Below are positions 61,390-64,000 of a stretch of 64,000 nucleotides of DNA, one piece after another (position 1 is the stretch's first letter; each line of letters starts with the position of its first letter). The translations under genes and the position numbers were made by a program. Location of the stretch: assembly GCA_028288485.1 (NCBI GenBank), contig JAQBNO010000154.1, positions 124,001 through 188,000 of the forward strand, in the 5' to 3' direction. The DNA is from Segetibacter sp. GTDB taxonomy: Bacteria; Bacteroidota; Bacteroidia; Chitinophagales; Chitinophagaceae. Under the pieces are notes generated by a model. The model was not told the DNA's origin. It ran no database searches and saw only the letters and a list, made by a program, of their open reading frames with translations.

Positions 61390-64000
61390 ATGACAGGTAC
61401 TGGATTATACTCTCCGGAATTTGAACACGATTCTTGCGGAATTGGCTTTGTTGCCAACATCAAAAACAACAAATCTCACCAGATTGTTTCAGATGCTTTA
61501 ACTGTGTTGGAGAATATGGAACACCGCGGCGCCTGTGGTTGTGAAAACAATACCGGTGATGGCGCAGGTATAACTATACAAACACCTCATGAGTTCTTTT
61601 TTGACGAATGTATTAAAACCGGTGTTCAATTACCTTCATTCGGGAAATATGCTGTTGGTGTTATTTTCTTTCCACAAGATGTACCGCTGAGAGAAGAATG
61701 CAGAACAATCTTTAACAGGTCGGCCGAAAAGCTGGGTCTAGAAATACTGCATTACAGAAAGGTGCCGGTAAACCCTGAAGGAATTGGTGCAACTGCATTG
61801 TCGGTAGAGCCCGAAATAGAACAGGTTTTTATTGCCTGTCCCGACTATATTTCAAAACCTGAAGATTTTGAAAGAAAGCTTTTCATCTTGCGTAACTATG
61901 CAAGCCATACCATAAATAACTCTATTAAAAAAGATGAAGTCGGTTTTTACATCTCATCACTTTCTTATAAAATAGTCATTTATAAAGGTCAGTTGATCAG
62001 TTCGCAGCTACGTAGCTATTATCCCGACCTTAGAGACAAAAGAGTAGTATCCGGCTTTGCCTTAGTGCATTCAAGGTTTGCAACCAATACTTTCCCTTCC
62101 TGGAAACTGGCCCAGCCTTTCCGCTATATGGCACACAATGGTGAAATCAATACGTTGCAGGGAAATCTGAACTGGCTTAAAACAAGCGAAAAAGGTTTTA
62201 CCTCTCCCTATTTCACCAGGGAAGAAATGGATATGTTATTGCCGGTAATTACTGCTGGTCAATCTGATTCAGCCTGCCTCGATAATATGATCGAGTTGCT
62301 TACACTTACCGGCCGCTCTCTTCCGCACGTAATGATGATGTTGATACCGGAAGCATGGGATGGTAACACATTGATGGATGCTGATAAAAAAGCATTCTAT
62401 GAGTTTCATGCAAGCTTTATGGCCCCGTGGGATGGACCAGCATCTATTTCTTTTACCGATGGAAAAATGATCGGCGCCACGCTCGACAGGAACGGCTTGC
62501 GTCCTTCAAGATATATTGTCACCAACGACGACCGTGTAATTCTTGCATCAGAAGCTGGCGTTCTTCCTGTAGACCCTGCAATTGTAAAAGAAAAAGGAAG
62601 GCTGCAGCCCGGTAAGATGTTCGTGGTTGATATGGAAAATGGTAAGATCATCAGCGATGATGAGTTGAAAAAAACCATTTGTTCTCAAAAACCTTACGCT
62701 GAATGGCTGAATAAATATAAAATCAGGATGGAGGAACTGCCTGAGCCGCGGGTATTATTTACCGAACTTGAGCACGACCAGATTTTCAAATACCAAAAGA
62801 GCTTCGGATACTCAATTGAGGATGTTGAAACAGTTATTGCTCCAATGGCTTTGGATGGCAAAGAACCAATTGGCTCAATGGGTACTGATGTTCCTTTAGC
62901 TATTTTAAGTGACCGGCCGCAACACCTTAGCAGTTATTTCAAGCAACTTTTTGCCCAGGTTACTAACCCGCCAATTGATCCTATTCGTGAAAAACTGGTA
63001 ATGTCGCTGGCAACTTTTGCCGGAAGCAATGGAAATTTTTTAATTGAAGATCCACTCGCTTGTCATAGTGTTGCGCTTAGTCAGCCGATACTTACCAATT
63101 ATGAGTTAGAAAAGCTGCGTAGTATTGACACAGGCATGTTTCATGGAAAAACCCTGCAGACTTATTTCCGTGCTGATGGAAACCCAGGTTCTTTGCAAAA
63201 AGGTCTAGAAAGATTATGTCGCTATGCTCTTGATGCGGTTAATGACGGCTATAAACTCATCATTTTATCTGACCGCGCAATAGACTCGGAGCACGCTCCT
63301 ATACCTTCATTGCTGGCAATTTCTGCTGTTCACCACTTCCTGATCCGTAAAGGCTGCCGTGGGCAGGTGGGTATTGTAGTTGAAGCAGGTGATATTTGGG
63401 AAGTGCATCATTATGCTTGTTTAATAGGTTTTGGCGCTACTGCCATTAACCCTTACCTGGCATTATCTACTATCCATGATCTTAACCATAGCGGTAAATT
63501 AAAGACCGATCTTGATGATAAACAATTAACAAAAAACTACATAAAGGCGGTGAACGACGGTTTGCTGAAAGTATTCTCAAAAATGGGAATCTCAACACTG
63601 CAGTCTTACCAGGGAGCACAGATTTTTGAGATCATTGGAATTAATAAATTGGTGGTTGATGCTTATTTTACAGGAGCAACATCACGCATCGAAGGAATTG
63701 GCCTGGATGAACTGGCTAAAGAAACACTTGCTAAACATTATGTCGCCTTTAAAAAGAAGCAGGTTCCTTTTGAAAGATTGGCTTTAGGCGGAGCATATGA
63801 ATGGAGAAAGGGCGGTGAATTCCACTTATTTAATCCACAAACGGTTCACCTGTTGCAGTATTCAACAAAGATGAACGATTATACTTCCTTTAAAAAATAC
63901 TCCAAGCACGTAAACGACCAAAGTGAAAAGGCGTGCACTTTAAGAAGTCTATTCCAGTTTAAGCCCAATCGGCCCTCGATATCTATTGATGAAGTAGAAC
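61390..64000 (+). CDS. gltB: Glutamate synthase large subunit, 3' partial
   Basis: 870 codons are visible and the frame is open to the window edge; the full enzyme is ~1500 residues. The N-terminal Ntn amidotransferase has nucleophile C16 (HDSCGIGF), exposed after removal of a 15-residue propeptide. MEHRGACGCENNTGDGAG, HSRFATNTFPSW, MAHNGEINTLQGNLNW and TLDRNGLRPSRY follow, then the central domain (GSMGTDVPLAILSDRP; FGATAINPYLA). It makes two glutamates from glutamine and 2-oxoglutarate. Glutamate also feeds the C5 heme path next door, but no co-regulation is shown. Confidence 0.95.
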   Translation, partial: MTGTGLYSPEFEHDSCGIGFVANIKNNKSHQIVSDALTVLENMEHRGACGCENNTGDGAGITIQTPHEFFFDECIKTGVQLPSFGKYAVGVIFFPQDVPLREECRTIFNRSAEKLGLEILHYRKVPVNPEGIGATALSVEPEIEQVFIACPDYISKPEDFERKLFILRNYASHTINNSIKKDEVGFYISSLSYKIVIYKGQLISSQLRSYYPDLRDKRVVSGFALVHSRFATNTFPSWKLAQPFRYMAHNGEINTLQGNLNWLKTSEKGFTSPYFTREEMDMLLPVITAGQSDSACLDNMIELLTLTGRSLPHVMMMLIPEAWDGNTLMDADKKAFYEFHASFMAPWDGPASISFTDGKMIGATLDRNGLRPSRYIVTNDDRVILASEAGVLPVDPAIVKEKGRLQPGKMFVVDMENGKIISDDELKKTICSQKPYAEWLNKYKIRMEELPEPRVLFTELEHDQIFKYQKSFGYSIEDVETVIAPMALDGKEPIGSMGTDVPLAILSDRPQHLSSYFKQLFAQVTNPPIDPIREKLVMSLATFAGSNGNFLIEDPLACHSVALSQPILTNYELEKLRSIDTGMFHGKTLQTYFRADGNPGSLQKGLERLCRYALDAVNDGYKLIILSDRAIDSEHAPIPSLLAISAVHHFLIRKGCRGQVGIVVEAGDIWEVHHYACLIGFGATAINPYLALSTIHDLNHSGKLKTDLDDKQLTKNYIKAVNDGLLKVFSKMGISTLQSYQGAQIFEIIGINKLVVDAYFTGATSRIEGIGLDELAKETLAKHYVAFKKKQVPFERLALGGAYEWRKGGEFHLFNPQTVHLLQYSTKMNDYTSFKKYSKHVNDQSEKACTLRSLFQFKPNRPSISIDEVE

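Noticed and set aside
1-64000. CRISPR array, tRNA or rRNA genes, IS elements, prophage
   Set aside because: No direct-repeat/spacer array, tRNA-like cloverleaf, rRNA sequence, transposase or phage gene was seen on reading both strands.

Overview
The window reads as chromosomal DNA from a Bacteroidota bacterium, most likely Chitinophagales/Chitinophagaceae. The evidence is two SusC/SusD pairs, KduI/KduD, low-GC intergenic DNA, few Shine-Dalgarno sites (with one exception) and promoter boxes close to the Bacteroidota TAnnTTTG type. I would not name a genus. I saw no tRNA, rRNA, CRISPR array, transposase or phage gene.

Layout. 1-10.7 kb is housekeeping and secreted proteins: a CvpA-CAP fusion cut by the window edge, an aromatic amino-acid hydroxylase/SDR pair, an ABC exporter, an Ntn-hydrolase, two small secreted unknowns and a YifB/ComM ATPase. 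10.9-18.1 kb is metal or iron uptake: two divergent TonB receptors, one with an 18-bp palindrome at its start codon, and a PepSY membrane protein. 18.1-20.5 kb holds a deleted amidohydrolase pseudogene and the last two heme steps, hemJ and hemH. 21.1-49.0 kb, all on the minus strand, is a pectin/uronate utilisation locus: kduI, kduD, a hexuronate-type MFS carrier, LamG proteins, two paralogous pectate lyases, an SMP-30-like propeller, a beta-helix/DUF6298-like protein and two SusCD pairs. Polymer is inferred to be bound and imported by SusCD, cut by the lyases, and the unsaturated uronate passed through KduI and KduD. 50.7-59.5 kb is a plus-strand heme cluster, hemA-C-D-E-F-B-L. 59.8-64 kb holds a cysteine-rich AraC regulator and the start of gltB, which runs off the window.

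Four things are not explained by ordinary annotation. (1) The heme cluster is repeatedly invaded by elements whose ends are inverted arrays of degenerate 7- or 8-bp units. Three carry a four-helix-bundle (S23/IVS-type) gene: one intact, two decayed. A gene-less version forms an in-frame hairpin insertion inside hemC, and another gene-less one lies between kduD and kduI. (2) About 17 copies of a ~60-nt repeat sit only in intergenic spacers, with a small palindromic core (GTTGYGWCRC) showing compensatory changes. (3) Two minus-strand loci at 20.6-20.8 and 50.0-50.3 kb share a promoter-like block and end in strong intrinsic terminators; they look like small-RNA genes. (4) Both susC genes have a shared promoter and ~550-nt homologous leaders.

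Names rest on reading motifs by eye. No database search was run.
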